Assembly (NCBI GenBank): GCA_963678675.1
Contig: OY783194.1
Coordinates: 9,640,607 to 9,704,606 of the forward strand
DNA: 64,000 bases
From: Xiphydria camelus
Lineage: Eukaryota; Arthropoda; Insecta; Hymenoptera; Xiphydriidae
Direction: 5' to 3'
Below the pieces are notes generated by a model. It was not told where the DNA came from. It worked only from the letters and a program-made list of their open reading frames with translations, and did no database searches. Position 1 is the stretch's first letter. Each line of letters opens with the position of its first letter. Below are positions 32,045-42,900 of this stretch, piece after piece. The translations under genes were made by a program, and so were the position numbers.

Positions 32045-32542
32045 AATATTAATTGTAAGAATAGTTGGAAACATCGTTGCATTTTTTTGCTCTCACATTT
32101 CGTTATGGGAATTTTCAGCTGCCGAGGATTTTGTTCATGATTTTGGATGATAATTGTAGAAAAAACATAAAATTTGCTTTCCCATAACACTTTTAAAGTG
32201 TAAATGTGCGTTTGGTAATGTTCCATTCGTCAAAATAAATGCTCATGGTGTCAAAATACGGTGTGCTTCAAATGTTTTTTCGACAATTATCATCCAAAAT
32301 CATGAACAAAATCTTCGGCAGCCAACAATTCACATGACGAAATGTAAGAGTAAAAAAATGCAACGATGCTTCCAACTGTTCTTACAAATAATATTGTTTC
32401 ATTTCAATGAGGAAGAAAATAATGGAAAACTATGAAAAACATTGAAACTATTATTTTATTCGGTAATGTAAATCACTTTCTGTAACAAGAAGGGGTTGCA
32501 ATCAAATGAGAAAAAAAGAGTTAAAAAAAAAGAAAAAAAACT

Positions 32543-32612
32543 CCAACAAGAATTGAACCCACGACCTCAAGACTTCCAGCCCGGCAACTTGACCGTTGCG
32601 CTATCAAAGCAT
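32543..32612 (-). ncRNA. tRNA-like Pol III unit, right arm
   Basis: Reverse-complement counterpart of 31344-31413 with the same box A (TAGCGCAACGG) and box B (GGTTCAATTC) words and a T-run immediately downstream on the minus strand. The region between the boxes differs at several bases (CTGGAAGTCTTGAGG against CTGGGGGTCTCGATG), while the boxes themselves are unchanged. Confidence 0.5.
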
Positions 32613-33618
32613 TAATGATATAATGTACGCCAATCCCAGACACTTGGAACGCTCGCGCGACGCAATTTTCAAAAATTTGTTTCTCAAAGGTCTGTTCAAT
32701 GAAATTTAATCAATTTCGTTGATCAACCAAAAGTAGAACCGTTTACCTAGGAGGCGCTGGAAAGACGCTAATGGAAATAAGATAATGTATAGGTACTGCC
32801 TGGGCTACTAGGTTGGCGAGGTATTCATGTTCTGGATACTACGAAACCCCTGCAACGTCCGGAAGGCCGAGAGCAACCCTCAGTCTCACTGACACTCGCA
32901 GCCAACTGCAGCAGCGCGCACACACAAACGTCAGGGCGACGCGAGTGAGAACGGTGCGACACTATATATGTTTGGCACAGTTTGCGTAGTCAGTGGTGAT
33001 CATCGCATAAATCTCCTTCCTTTTCAATTTAGCATATCTTGCAAACCAGGTGAGATACGTTGAATTGCTATTTATGTTTTTCTTTACAAACAATCCGAAA
33101 TAAACGATGGTATAATTACAAAATTTTTTAATTACAAATTTCTATGTAAATTCAAGCATTTAAAACTTTAAAAATCAATCATGTGTAAACAACAATGAAA
33201 AACAAAATTTGGTTTCGCTAGGAAAAATGGTGAGATTTTTCTAAACGGGTTACAAGAAAGAAAATTGCAAAAATCTTAATTTTTGGATTTGTTATGAATA
33301 TTTGAACATTTCAACTCATCTGGAGGTCCTAGCTTCTTAGGCGTTGAAGATAGGGTAAAAAGTGTAATAGCTTTTTTGTAGATAATTTTATTATCCATAA
33401 CTTTTTTTTAACTATTTTTCAATATGTCACGTAGTTTTCAAAATATTAGCGAAGAACCGATTTTTTCAACAATAAATAATTTTTTACAGCCGTACCCGGT
33501 TGGTGATTTTTCTTTTAATATGTTCCCTCCATTAATGACATCAAAATACACCTTTTCCCAAGTTTTCGCCCGTATGTCTCAATTTTCGATTTAAACGGAA
33601 ATTTGACAGGACTATTTA

Positions 33619-33838
33619 GGGATCATGGAACTATTAAGGACTTCCCAAGATCTGGTCGGCCTAAATCTGAAACAATTGAAGAGAAACAATTAGAAGTTGC
33701 ACAAGGTTTTGTTGAAAATCCTCATCTTTCTTTACGTAGAGCAGATGATGTATATGACATTTCTCACCAAAGAATACGAAATATTTTTGAGGGGGATAAA
33801 ATTTCACTCCTACAAGATTCATCTAGTACAAGAGCTTA
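33619..33838 (+). pseudogene. Transposase N-terminal region, right part
   Basis: Continues the frame broken at 30338: RDHGTIKDFPRSGRPKSETI, then VAQGFVENPHLSLRRADDVY and DISHQRIRNIF. This is the linker and second HTH of mariner-like transposases carrying a DUF4817-type N-terminus. It ends in TAA before the catalytic domain, at a poly-G tract (33847-33865). Confidence 0.7.
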
Positions 33839-33839
33839 A

Positions 33840-34394
33840 GGGGGGAGGGGGGGGGGGGGGGGGGGTCTAACGGGTGGAAAAAACTCTATTTTTACGAATT
33901 TGTTTAGAACTATTGTTGAAGTAGATATATTTTAATGTTTCGCATGTTACAAAGCATCATTCGAACATTTTGTAATTTTTTTGTAGAAAAATATTGAGAA
34001 ATAAGCCGCTGACGAAGCATTCTCGAGATCGCCTTTTAGAAAAGATGATTTGCATTGGACACTATATTTCAGCGTAGAATTATCTCAAATCAAAAGATCA
34101 AAACTATTTAGTTAAAACAGATGTTTTTCTAGACCCCAACGATTTTTAAACATTTTTTGTTCCATTTTCAAATTTTTGGTGGTTGTTTGAAGTAAAAATT
34201 GCGATTTTTCACGAAAAAATCCGCCATTTTGTTGCTGTAAAACCTCCTCAATGTAACAAAAAAAAAGAAAAACGTTGGGGTCTGGCATTTTATATGTAGA
34301 AAGAGAGTGTACAAAATTTGAAAAGAATCGGTGCAGTAGTTTTTAAATAACGATGTCCACGGGCTTTTAAAACTTGGTTTCGAGAAAGAAGCGT
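33840..34394. other. Poly-G tract and AT-rich noncoding stretch
   Basis: A run of 19 G at 33847-33865, then AT-rich sequence with no recognisable gene. The end joins a TTAA-containing motif at 34395. Confidence 0.6.
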
Positions 34395-34432
34395 TTAACC
34401 CTTAATTGCCACACTGGGGTTGATCTACACCC
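34395..34432 (+). repeat. piggyBac-like end motif
   Basis: TTAACCCTTAATTGCC followed by GGGGTTGATCTACACCC resembles the TTAACCC tip plus subterminal GGGGTA..ACCCC palindrome seen at 11004 and 20129. No partner end was found on the far side of the LINE. Confidence 0.35.
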
Positions 34433-34439
34433 AAGCGAG

Positions 34440-35884
34440 TAGAATTGTTATAACAAATAAATGGATAAAGCCGAGGGGACAACGGGAAGACCGACCGAGG
34501 CGCCAGAAGGAAAGCGGAGGAGAGGCAGCCCAAGAAGCGCGAACAGAGATGACGCGGCTGCGGCCACGGGGGTCTTGGACAAGTAAAGGCGAAAGCGAGG
34601 CATGGGCTTTCAGGGAAGGAGGGCCAGTAGCGCGGTCCCCGAAAGATGGTAGCGCGGGGAGTGCAGGGAGCGCAGAGCCGCGGGAAAAGGCGGGAACTAG
34701 TGACACACTCACGAGCATAGGAGAAACGAGTGACAGAGAGAAAGAGACAACACACAGTGAAAGTGGTAAGAGAGACGAACATAGAGAGATCGAGGAAACA
34801 ACGAAAGCAAAGATACGGATAGAAGACAAGGTTAGTTCGGAGGAACCAGGCGAGAAGTCGAACTAGAAGGAGACACAGGACAAAGAACGAGAAAAGACGA
34901 GGAAAAAGACAAGGAAATAGAAGATAGTAGAGAGCAAACCGAGAGGTTGGAAGAGTTAAGGAGGACAGATAACCTCAAAACCCGGAAGGGAGCAGGGGAT
35001 GCAGACAGTAGCGCAGAGGGACAGCGAGGCAATGAAGGAGGAATAGAGGAAAACAGGGGAGGTGCACAGGAGCAAGTAGGAAACGTTGCATGGTACATAA
35101 TGGACCTGAATAGAAGAGTAGCTGCATTGAAAAGAGAACAGACATACTGGGGGAAGCAGGCCTGGACATGGGAAGCAGAGGCGCTGAGATTTCGAAGAAA
35201 ATTACAGGAGGAAAAGAGTAGGAACAGAGAGGAAAGGTGCTCGTTAGCAACATGGAGGCAGGAAGACCAGAACAGATGGAGGGAAGAAAGAGCTGAGTTT
35301 TTGGCAATAATCAAGGCACTGACGGCGTCACCCGTAAAGGAGCGAGGGGGAGGAACAGTCGAAGATGCGGAAACAGAATCAGAGAATGACAAGAGAATAG
35401 ATAAAGAAAGGGGAACGGAAGCAAGATACAACAAGGAACCCACAAGAAGAGAAAATGTGGAGTCCGTGGGATCCAAGCAGAAGAAGCCCACATAGAGAGG
35501 GAACTGAAGCGATTGCTGTTTGAAAAACTAGGTGTGGAGCCTTGGATCAACAAGATACAGCCTAAAGGGAACGGAGCACTTCTAGTATACTTGGGATCTT
35601 GTGAGACAAGGGAAAGGATAGTACAAAGGAAAGGTAAGCTACAAGGGTCAAGTATATGGATCAGCAAGGATCTGACACCGAGGGACTCGGAGATTCAGGA
35701 TTGGCTGGAAGGGGAGGCGAGGAGAGCAAGAAACAGAGGAAGCAATGCGAAGGTGGGATACATGAGGTTAGAAATAAATAGCATTGTTTATAACTGGGGG
35801 GAACGGGAAGGGAGGTTAGTAGAGATAACGGAGGACAGACAGAGGGAAGAGCGAACATTTCGCGGCCGAAGGGGGAGCTACTAG
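34440..35884 (+). pseudogene. LINE ORF1 (L1-like, coiled coil plus RRM/CTD)
   Basis: Three frames make up one decayed ORF1. The first part (to 34866) is charged and low complexity. The second (34947-35495) holds a coiled-coil region (LNRRVAALKREQTYW, LRFRRKLQEEKSRNREE). The third (35513-35884) reads LGVEPWINKIQPKGNGALLV, then RKGKLQGSSIWISKDLTPRD and NAKVGYMRLEINSIVYNWGE, matching the RRM and C-terminal domain of L1-type ORF1 proteins that bind RNA as trimers. At least two frameshifts separate the parts. ORF2 follows at 35892. Confidence 0.7.
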
Positions 35885-35891
35885 TGCGGGG

Positions 35892-37725
35892 GTGAGAATG
35901 ATGTACTGGAACATAGCAGGGATAAGGAAGGCATTTGAGGCGTGGGATTTTTTAGACAAGTTCGATGTAATATGTTTGGTGGAGCCTTGGTTAGAAAAAG
36001 GAAACGAGAACAAGGTACTGGATAAACTTAGCAAAAGTTATAAATGGTTTACCAAAGAAGCGATTAGAGGGTACAGGAAAGGAAGAGCGAGTGGGGGGCA
36101 ATTGGTAGGAATTCGGATAGGATCAACCAAGGACACAGTGGTTGAAAAGTGGAAATATGGACTAAAATTAACAGGATTTAAGACAAAAAACAAGAGCCAA
36201 AGATTGAAAATAGTTACCTTATACAATAATGTAGGAATCAAGAACATTAAGGAAGAGATAGGGGACTTAGTAGATAAGAGCTTGCGAAACCATGAAAAAT
36301 TGATGATTATGGGAGACTGGAGTGCCAGGGTGGGCCTAGAAAAAGGGGTGGAAAGTGACGGGTATGAAAGGCCCAAGGATTAGGAAAATATATAGCAAAA
36401 CAGAAAATGAAATAATAGCATGTGATGGGATATCGAAAAGCTTTGAGACCCAAAGGAGAGTAAAAAAGGGTTCTCCTCTTAGCCCAGTGTTATTTGCACT
36501 ATTCATAGAGGGCACAGACGCAAAATGGAAAGCTAGGAATGAAGGAGGTACAGTTATAGGAAAAGAAAAAATTTTCACACTGAAGTTTGCTGATGCCATA
36601 GCTTTGGTCTCGGATGACGGATAAGGCCTTAGAAACATGCTCAAAATACTGGAAAAATACACGGAGGAAAATAAATTAGTAGTTAATACAGATGAAACAA
36701 AAATAATGATCTTTTTAGGAAAGGGGGCAGGAGAAGCAAGACAGAAAGGTGGGAGTACAAGGGCAAAGAAATCGAGATAGTAGAGAACTATAAATAACTA
36801 GGTTTTCACTTCACAACAAGGAATGAACATACTAAGCACGTGAAGGAGATAGCGGCCAAGGCGCAAAAAGCAATAAATATAGCGTGTTGGATTATGAAGA
36901 GAGCAAAAATAAATAATATAGGAAGAAGGTTGAACCTCTTAGAAATGCTGACTAAGTCTGGAATGATGTACGGTATAGAGATTTGGGGCTTGAGAAAATG
37001 GTGGAACCTAGAAAGAACGCAAGCTAAACTGGTGAAAATGACATTAGGGGTCGACAGAAATACACCGGACTACATATGGAGGGTGGAAACAGGAAGAAGA
37101 AGTATAGAAATTGAGAGTACCAATAGGGCAATTAGATATCTAGGGAGAATACTAAGGATGGAAGATCACAGATGGCCAAAGATATGTTTGAAGGAAGAGC
37201 TGAGAAGCATAGTGAACAAAAACCCTTCTAAATGGGGCAGCAGATTGGCCAAGTTATGCAGAGAGGTCGGAGATGGTGAGCTAATGGAAATGATGAGAAC
37301 AGAGCAAAACAAGGAGGTATTAGCGGAGAAGATGGAGCAAGTGGTGAAGGTTAAAAGAGATCAGGAATTGCAAGGGGATTGGAGTAGGATAGACAGGTCC
37401 CAGTATTGCAGCTTCTAGAAAGAAATAAACCAAACAGTAGAGATAGAAAGTTTTTGAAATGACAGGAGATGACCAGGATGGATAAAGGAACAGTGGGCAC
37501 GTATAAGATGCGGAAATGTAGGTAAATTTGGGAACAAAAGCTACAAGGATTGAAGCATGTAGGATTTGCGGAGAAGGGAAGGAAGATTTAGTCCATGTAA
37601 TAAGTTACGGGAAGGCTAGAGAAACAGCAAAGAAGGAAACGCTGGCAAAACTAGAGATGAGGCTGGTCGGGGGTAAGGGCGAGGGTGAGGGAAGGACGAA
37701 ACTAGAAAAATCATGGAAATGCTAA
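35892..37725 (+). pseudogene. LINE ORF2 (EN and RT), internally deleted
   Basis: EN start MRMMYWNIAGIRKAFEAWDF, VEPWLEK and IMGDWSARVG (35892-36383). It then passes within a few codons to the RT palm (RVKKGSPLSPVLFALFIEG, LKFADAIALVSDDG, 36355-36624), so the end of EN and the fingers of RT are deleted. FADAIALV stands where YADD is usual, so a catalytic Asp is lost. Thumb/connection follows at 36840-37418 (AEIWG-type GIEIWGLRKWW, KMTLGVDRNTPDYIWRVE) and a zinc-like tail CRICGEGKEDLVHVI at 37528. Several frameshifts. Non-functional. Confidence 0.75.
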
Positions 37726-37897
37726 AAGCTGAACCGAGCCTGGAGTTATGCGAAATTACGAAGAACTTTGAGAAATTAGCACGAGGGAAAGCATTAGATA
37801 AGTGTGGAAGCGAGCCAAGAACGGTATAGGTCATTGGAGCGGAATCGCGGTAAAATAGTATAACAGTTTGTAAAAAAAACTATATATACTGAAATAA

Positions 37898-37898
<1 letters not shown>

Positions 37899-37931
<33 letters not shown>
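37899..37931 (+). repeat. (CTA)n tail of the LINE
   Basis: About eleven CTA/ACT triplets directly after GAAATAAACTA. Several LINE clades end in a short microsatellite instead of poly-A, so this marks the 3' end of the 34440-37930 LINE. Confidence 0.65.
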
Positions 37932-38094
37932 TTAACATTTTTGTAATGATAAATACATTTTTATACGATTTTTCCACAAAATTCTAGATTTTTTTAGGTT
38001 TAAACCCCCATCGTCACCTAGCAAAATAAATACCTTTTTTTAAGGTACAATTATAAGTACGATTTTTTCTTTTTTCTATGATATTTCAAACCCG

Positions 38095-38474
38095 GGTTCC
38101 CTAATCTTCGTAAAGGAGTGCGGGGAACACTGGGTGAGCTCCAACCGGGCGCGTCTCCGGGTGGCGGATAGGAGGATGGCCAGGGAATGAAGTGCTCCTC
38201 CTAGAGGCCCATGAAGGACCCTGGTTAGCGGGTGCCATACAGCAACCCGGGTGGCGTAAAAATCGCCCCAAGGAAGCTAAAGCCCCGCCGCGGACCAGCT
38301 CCCCCAAGCTAAGGTGTAAGCTATCGCGCCGAGAGCTGTATGACACTGGGGTTACAGTGCCGCAAACGATACCCTTGGGACACCAGGCGCCACCCCATTG
38401 TATTTAGCCTTACCTTCGCATGGCAGGCTCTGCGGGGGCGGACCGTTTAATTCCTGTCTACTCGTGGGACTTTT
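38095..38474 (+). promoter_or_regulatory. LINE 5' leader
   Basis: GC-rich leader upstream of ORF1, starting near ACCCGGGTTCCCTAATC. LINEs of this type carry an internal promoter here; no specific element is identified. Its first base is approximate because the upstream sequence is AT-rich and unrelated. Confidence 0.5.
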
Positions 38475-39938
38475 ATGGACAATATTAAAAGCACTATTAT
38501 ACTGGCGGATGGGGAGGCCTCCGAGGAGGCTACTCCACTCGCTGCAATGGGGATGGATGGGCGGCGGGCTCTGGAAGGCGATGGGGCTCTGGCCTCATTG
38601 GCGGACAGTTGCCTGTCCTTAACCGGAACCGAGGAACCTAAGGCCGGGAGGGATGAAGCTTCTGCTGTTCCCTCTGAGGCCCTGGTTCCCAAACGGAAGA
38701 GGAAGAATCGCTCGGGAGCGGAGAGGATGAAGGCTCGCATGGCCAAATTGGTCGGGCTCGGGTCTTCTCCGGCGCCGAACCCGGAGGCGATACTAGGATT
38801 GGAGGTAGCGTCCGTTGAGGAGGGAGGCTCAATTAGTGGGCAACCCCTTATCGACGGGCGACAAAACGCACCTTCGAAGGGGATCAACGACGAGAGCCGG
38901 AAAAGGGCTCGGCCGTCGAATGGTATCCCCCCGGAGGTGACTAATAAACCCAAGAGAGGTAGGTTTTTCCCGAATCCTGCTTCCTATGGGGAGGCGGCTT
39001 CGAGGAGCAGCAGGGTGGCAATCGCACCATCCGGCTATCCGGAGGCCGCCTTCGACCAACGACAAGGGGACTTGATCGGGCTGGCGCTCGGACGAGCTAT
39101 GGACTCCATGCCCTTGGGGGCGGAGATCCCGTGCTTCGACGGGTACAGGCTCGAACAAGGGCTCCTGGTGATTCTCTGCCCAACAGAGGCGGAAAAAACA
39201 TGGTTGAGGGCCACGGTCCCAGCCTTAATGACTTGGAGGGATGCCTCTCTGACATTGTTGCAGGGGGAGAATATTCCTAGACTCGGCAAGATGACGCTGG
39301 TTATCTCGGGTATCCCGGAGGATACCAGTGTCATCTTGGGGAGACTAAAGAAGCAGAATCCCGGTCTTCATACCCAATTTTGGAGGGTGTGGGACAGGAA
39401 GGTTGGGCAGCGCTCTGTCCAACTCGCCTTAGGAGTGGACGCCATGTCACTGAAGTGGCTAAAGGAGAGGGGACTAGCGGCTCACCTAGGTATCGGACGA
39501 GTACTCTTTAAAGAGGCTCAGTCTGGTGCCCGGGAGGATCGCGAGGCTTCTTCCACAGCCGCCAAAGCATCATCGAAGGACACAAATGGAGGTTCTGGGG
39601 AGGGTCAGAGGGCCCTTGAGCCAGTTTTGATTCGGGGGTCCGGCTCGATCTCGACATTCGGCCCTTCGTGCGATGTTGCGGAGCGGTGTCCTACCGCGGA
39701 GACCTCCGGGGCCAGACCCTTGGAGCCCGCGGGTGGGGCACCGAATCTACCCCAGAAGATGGGAGGTGCCCGTAGGCCGAAGGGGAGACCCTCTAAGGCA
39801 CGCGGGCTGATAAAAACTGGCCGGGAGGAGACCCTGAAGGGAGTCCAGAGGACTCTCCAAGGGACTCTGGCTGGCCGGTCTTCTGCCTCATCTCAGGGGG
39901 ACACCTCTGGGGGAGGTGGGGGAGAGGGGGCTCGCTAA
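38475..39938 (+). CDS. LOA-like ORF1 protein (DUF4780-type)
   Basis: An uninterrupted 487-codon frame beginning ATGGACAATATTAAAAG. The N-terminal third is acidic and low complexity, with a basic cluster at about residue 73 (KRKRKNRSGAERMKARMAKL). Residues about 200-346 resemble DUF4780: FDGYRLEQGLLVILCPTEAE, TLVISGIPEDTSVILGRLKK, QNPGLHTQFWRVWDRKVGQR and LGIGRVLFKEA. That domain is typical of ORF1 (gag-like) proteins of LOA-group LINEs and is presumed to bind nucleic acid. No CCHC knuckles are visible. The rest is Gly/Ser/Arg-rich. It lies 52 bases before ORF2. The frame is intact, so it could still be translated. Confidence 0.7.
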   Translation: MDNIKSTIILADGEASEEATPLAAMGMDGRRALEGDGALASLADSCLSLTGTEEPKAGRDEASAVPSEALVPKRKRKNRSGAERMKARMAKLVGLGSSPAPNPEAILGLEVASVEEGGSISGQPLIDGRQNAPSKGINDESRKRARPSNGIPPEVTNKPKRGRFFPNPASYGEAASRSSRVAIAPSGYPEAAFDQRQGDLIGLALGRAMDSMPLGAEIPCFDGYRLEQGLLVILCPTEAEKTWLRATVPALMTWRDASLTLLQGENIPRLGKMTLVISGIPEDTSVILGRLKKQNPGLHTQFWRVWDRKVGQRSVQLALGVDAMSLKWLKERGLAAHLGIGRVLFKEAQSGAREDREASSTAAKASSKDTNGGSGEGQRALEPVLIRGSGSISTFGPSCDVAERCPTAETSGARPLEPAGGAPNLPQKMGGARRPKGRPSKARGLIKTGREETLKGVQRTLQGTLAGRSSASSQGDTSGGGGGEGAR

Positions 39939-39990
39939 TACGGACCCTTTCACTCCTGAGCTAGCGAGGACTGGCTAATCCATAGTCCCT

Positions 39991-42900
39991 ATGGCTATGG
40001 AAAAGACAAATTTCTCGCAGATTAATTTGCAACACTGCAAAGCGACCTCGGCGATTTTTAGCCGAGGTCTAGCGGTGGAGCAAACAGATGTAGCTCTAAT
40101 TCAAGAGCCCTGGATCTTAGGAGAGGGCAGAATTGCAAGGCTGCAACTGAGGGGTGGCAATTTGATTTGTGCACCCCCGAGAGAGGGTCCCAGGGCCTGT
40201 GTCTATGTCAGCAAAAGATACAGTGCCTTGAGACTTCAAAGGTTCTGCACCAGGGACCTAGCAGTGGCCAAGATCAGGTTAAAGGTGGGAGGCAAGGTGA
40301 CTGACGTGGTGGTGGGGTCGGCCTACTTCCCGCATGACTCTGAGGATCCTCCCCCGACGAGGGAACTCAGTGACCTTGTGGACCACTGCAAAAACGAGGG
40401 GCTTCAGCTTGTGGTGTGGTGCGATGCAAATTCACACCACATCATCTGGGGCAGCTCAGATATTAACAAGAGAGGAACAGCTCTGCTAGAATACCTCTCG
40501 ACGACGGATCTCGAGGTCCTTAATAAGGGGTCGAGACCTACCTTCGTCACCTCCTGTAGACAGGAGGTGATCGACATTACCTTGAGCTCACGCAAGTTGA
40601 CTCAAGCGATTAAAGACTGGCGGGTGAGCGGAGAGGTAACGCTCTCCGATCATCGCCGTATTATTTTCAGCATCGAGACAGACGCGGACTCGGGTACAAC
40701 GGCGATCTACCGTAGCCCTAGGGCCACTAACTGGACCACCTATAAGGGAGAGCTCGGTGAGAGGCTCCGGGAGTTGCGGAGGGGCTGCCTAAGGACAGAG
40801 GGGATGATTGACGGCGCGGTAGATGGCCTACAAGCTGTCGTCATTCAGACCTACGAGTCTGCGTGTCCGGAGAAACGACGCAGTAACAGCACCAGGGTGC
40901 CCTGGTGGAGTAAGGAGCTTGACAGACTCCGCAGGGGCACCCATAGGTTGCTGAATAAGGCGGTAAAAACCGACCGGGATCTCGACTGGGAAAATTATAG
41001 GTCTTCACAGAGGGCCTATAAAGGACTAGTCAGATCCTCCAAAAGGGAGGCCTGGAAGGGATTCTGCGAGGAGCTTGTGGCTCTACCTCTAGTCTCTAGA
41101 CTGCGCAGGGTCTTTGTATCCGGACCACCTATCCGTCTTGATGGACTCACACTCCCAGATGGTAGAAGTGCGGAGTGCCATGAAGACATATTAACGCACC
41201 TCTTGGAGGTGCATTTTCCAGGCTCCGTCATCACAGTGCAAGGGATGCCCCTCATCGAAGAGATTCGACGGAGAGGTGGAACGGGGGACTGGAAAACAGC
41301 CACGAAGGTGGTCACTTTCAGCAGGATAAAGTGGGCCATTAACTCCTTTGAGAGATACAAAAGCCCTGGGGTGGATGGGATCTTTCCGGCTCTCCTATAG
41401 GAGGGAGGAGAGGACCTATGTAAACACCCCTGTACCATCTTCAGATCCTGTCTGGCTCTGGGTTATACCCCTAAGGCTTGGAGAAAAGTCAGGGTAGTTT
41501 TCATACCCAAACCGGGTAAGAGCTGCTATGACCAGTCCAAGTCTTTTAGACCTATCAGTCTTACGTCCTTCATGCTTAAAACGCTGGAGAAACTGGTTGA
41601 TAGGTACATTAGAGATACCGCTCTGGTTGAAAGACCGATAGAGTGGACGCAGCACGCATACCAGACCGGTAAATCTGTAGAGACGGCTCTTCACTGTCTC
41701 GTCCGCGAGATAGAGGGGTCTCTCGATAGGAAAGAATCGGTTCTGAGTATGTTTTTGGACATTGAGTGGGCATTTGATAATACCTCCTTCGAAGCTACAT
41801 ATATGCGAAGCGACGAGAGGGTTCCGCATCGATGATTCTATCGTCTGCTGGATCCAAAATATGCTGCAAACGCGGATGGTTTGGGCCAGTCTTGGGGATG
41901 CCGAGGTAGAGGCCCGGGCTGCCAGGGGTTGTCCGCAGGGGGGGTGTACTTTCTCCACTCCTGTGGACTCTGGTGGTGGACGGGCTTCTAGTTAAGCTCA
42001 GGAAGGCTGGCTTTACCGTACAGGGTTATGCCGATGACTTGGCTATCTCTGTTAAAGGTAAAGATCATGGATTTCTAGCGTGGCGGATGCAACGCGCGCT
42101 GGTCCTTGTGCAGAACTGGTGCCTGTCTCAGTCGCTGAAGGTTAATCCTAACAAGACAGAGATGGTACTGTTCACGCGTAAGAGGAACCTCACCTTTGTG
42201 GCTCCTTCCATCTTCGGCGTAAAGCTGAAGACCTCTGGGGCAGTGCGCTATTTAGGGGTGACGCTGGATAGCAAACTCTCCTGGAGGAATCACATCGATA
42301 AACTGGCTCAGAAGGCAATTTCCACCATCTGGGCCTGTAGAAGGATGTTTAGCTGTACATGGGGGTTGAGGCCGAAGGTGGTGGCATGGATTTACACCGC
42401 CATCTTGGTACCTCAACTCTGCTTCGCGTCGGTGGTATGGTGGCCCTCTCTCGCAAGGGACATAAACCGCAAGACGCTACTTAGAGTCTATAGACTTACA
42501 TGCCTGGGAATCACCGGTGCATTGCGTACCACTCCGACCCTGGCCATGGGGGCCCTCATCAACCTGGCACCTCCGCACCTTATGGCGGAGATTGGGGCGA
42601 AGAAGACGGCGCTGCGCCTGCACTTCAGTGGACACTGGAGGCAGGCGGCTAGGGGGCACGCCGCGATCCTTCGGGGAAACGGAGTGCTGGAAAGGTTCGC
42701 TTCAAAGAAGGGGGATCGATGCCAGGAGAGCTATTTCTTCTTTCAGCGTCGATTCCATGTTCTCCTTCCGGACAGATCGTCCTGGGAGGAGGACAAAAAT
42801 GGCCTTCTGTCTCCGAAGGGACTCGTCTGGTTCACGGACGGGTCCAAGATGGGGAGAGGAGCCGGAGCGGGAATCTGGTGCGGCGGGCCTAGGGTGGAAT

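Larger units (their letters stand above)
30339..33614. mobile_element. 3.28 kb giant palindrome with tRNA-like arms
   Basis: Inverted tips TAGTCCAGTCAAATTTCCG / CGGAAATTTGACAGGACTA, with TTTA at 30335-30338 and 33615-33618. The arms (30339 to about 32160, and about 32270 to 33614) are nearly identical apart from a 478-bp insertion in the left arm. It splits a transposase HTH frame cleanly between RRF and RDHGTIKD. Each arm has a tRNA-like unit and a GC-rich block (about 31000-31110 and 32850-32960). No open transposase frame was found, so it depends on another enzyme or moved as a fold-back element. Confidence 0.85.

Noticed and set aside
34402..34829. Minus-strand frames rich in Ser, Leu and Pro opposite the LINE ORF1
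   Set aside because: They are reverse shadows of a purine-rich ORF1; the + strand has recognisable coiled-coil and RRM-like motifs.
38192..38622. Short frames in the LOA leader and overlapping ORF1
   Set aside because: Out of frame with ORF1, no motif; GC-rich composition keeps frames open.
41416..41958. Minus-strand 180-codon frame opposite the LOA RT (also 45888-46337)
   Set aside because: Shadow of the RT coding strand; it appears in both copies because the copies are nearly identical.
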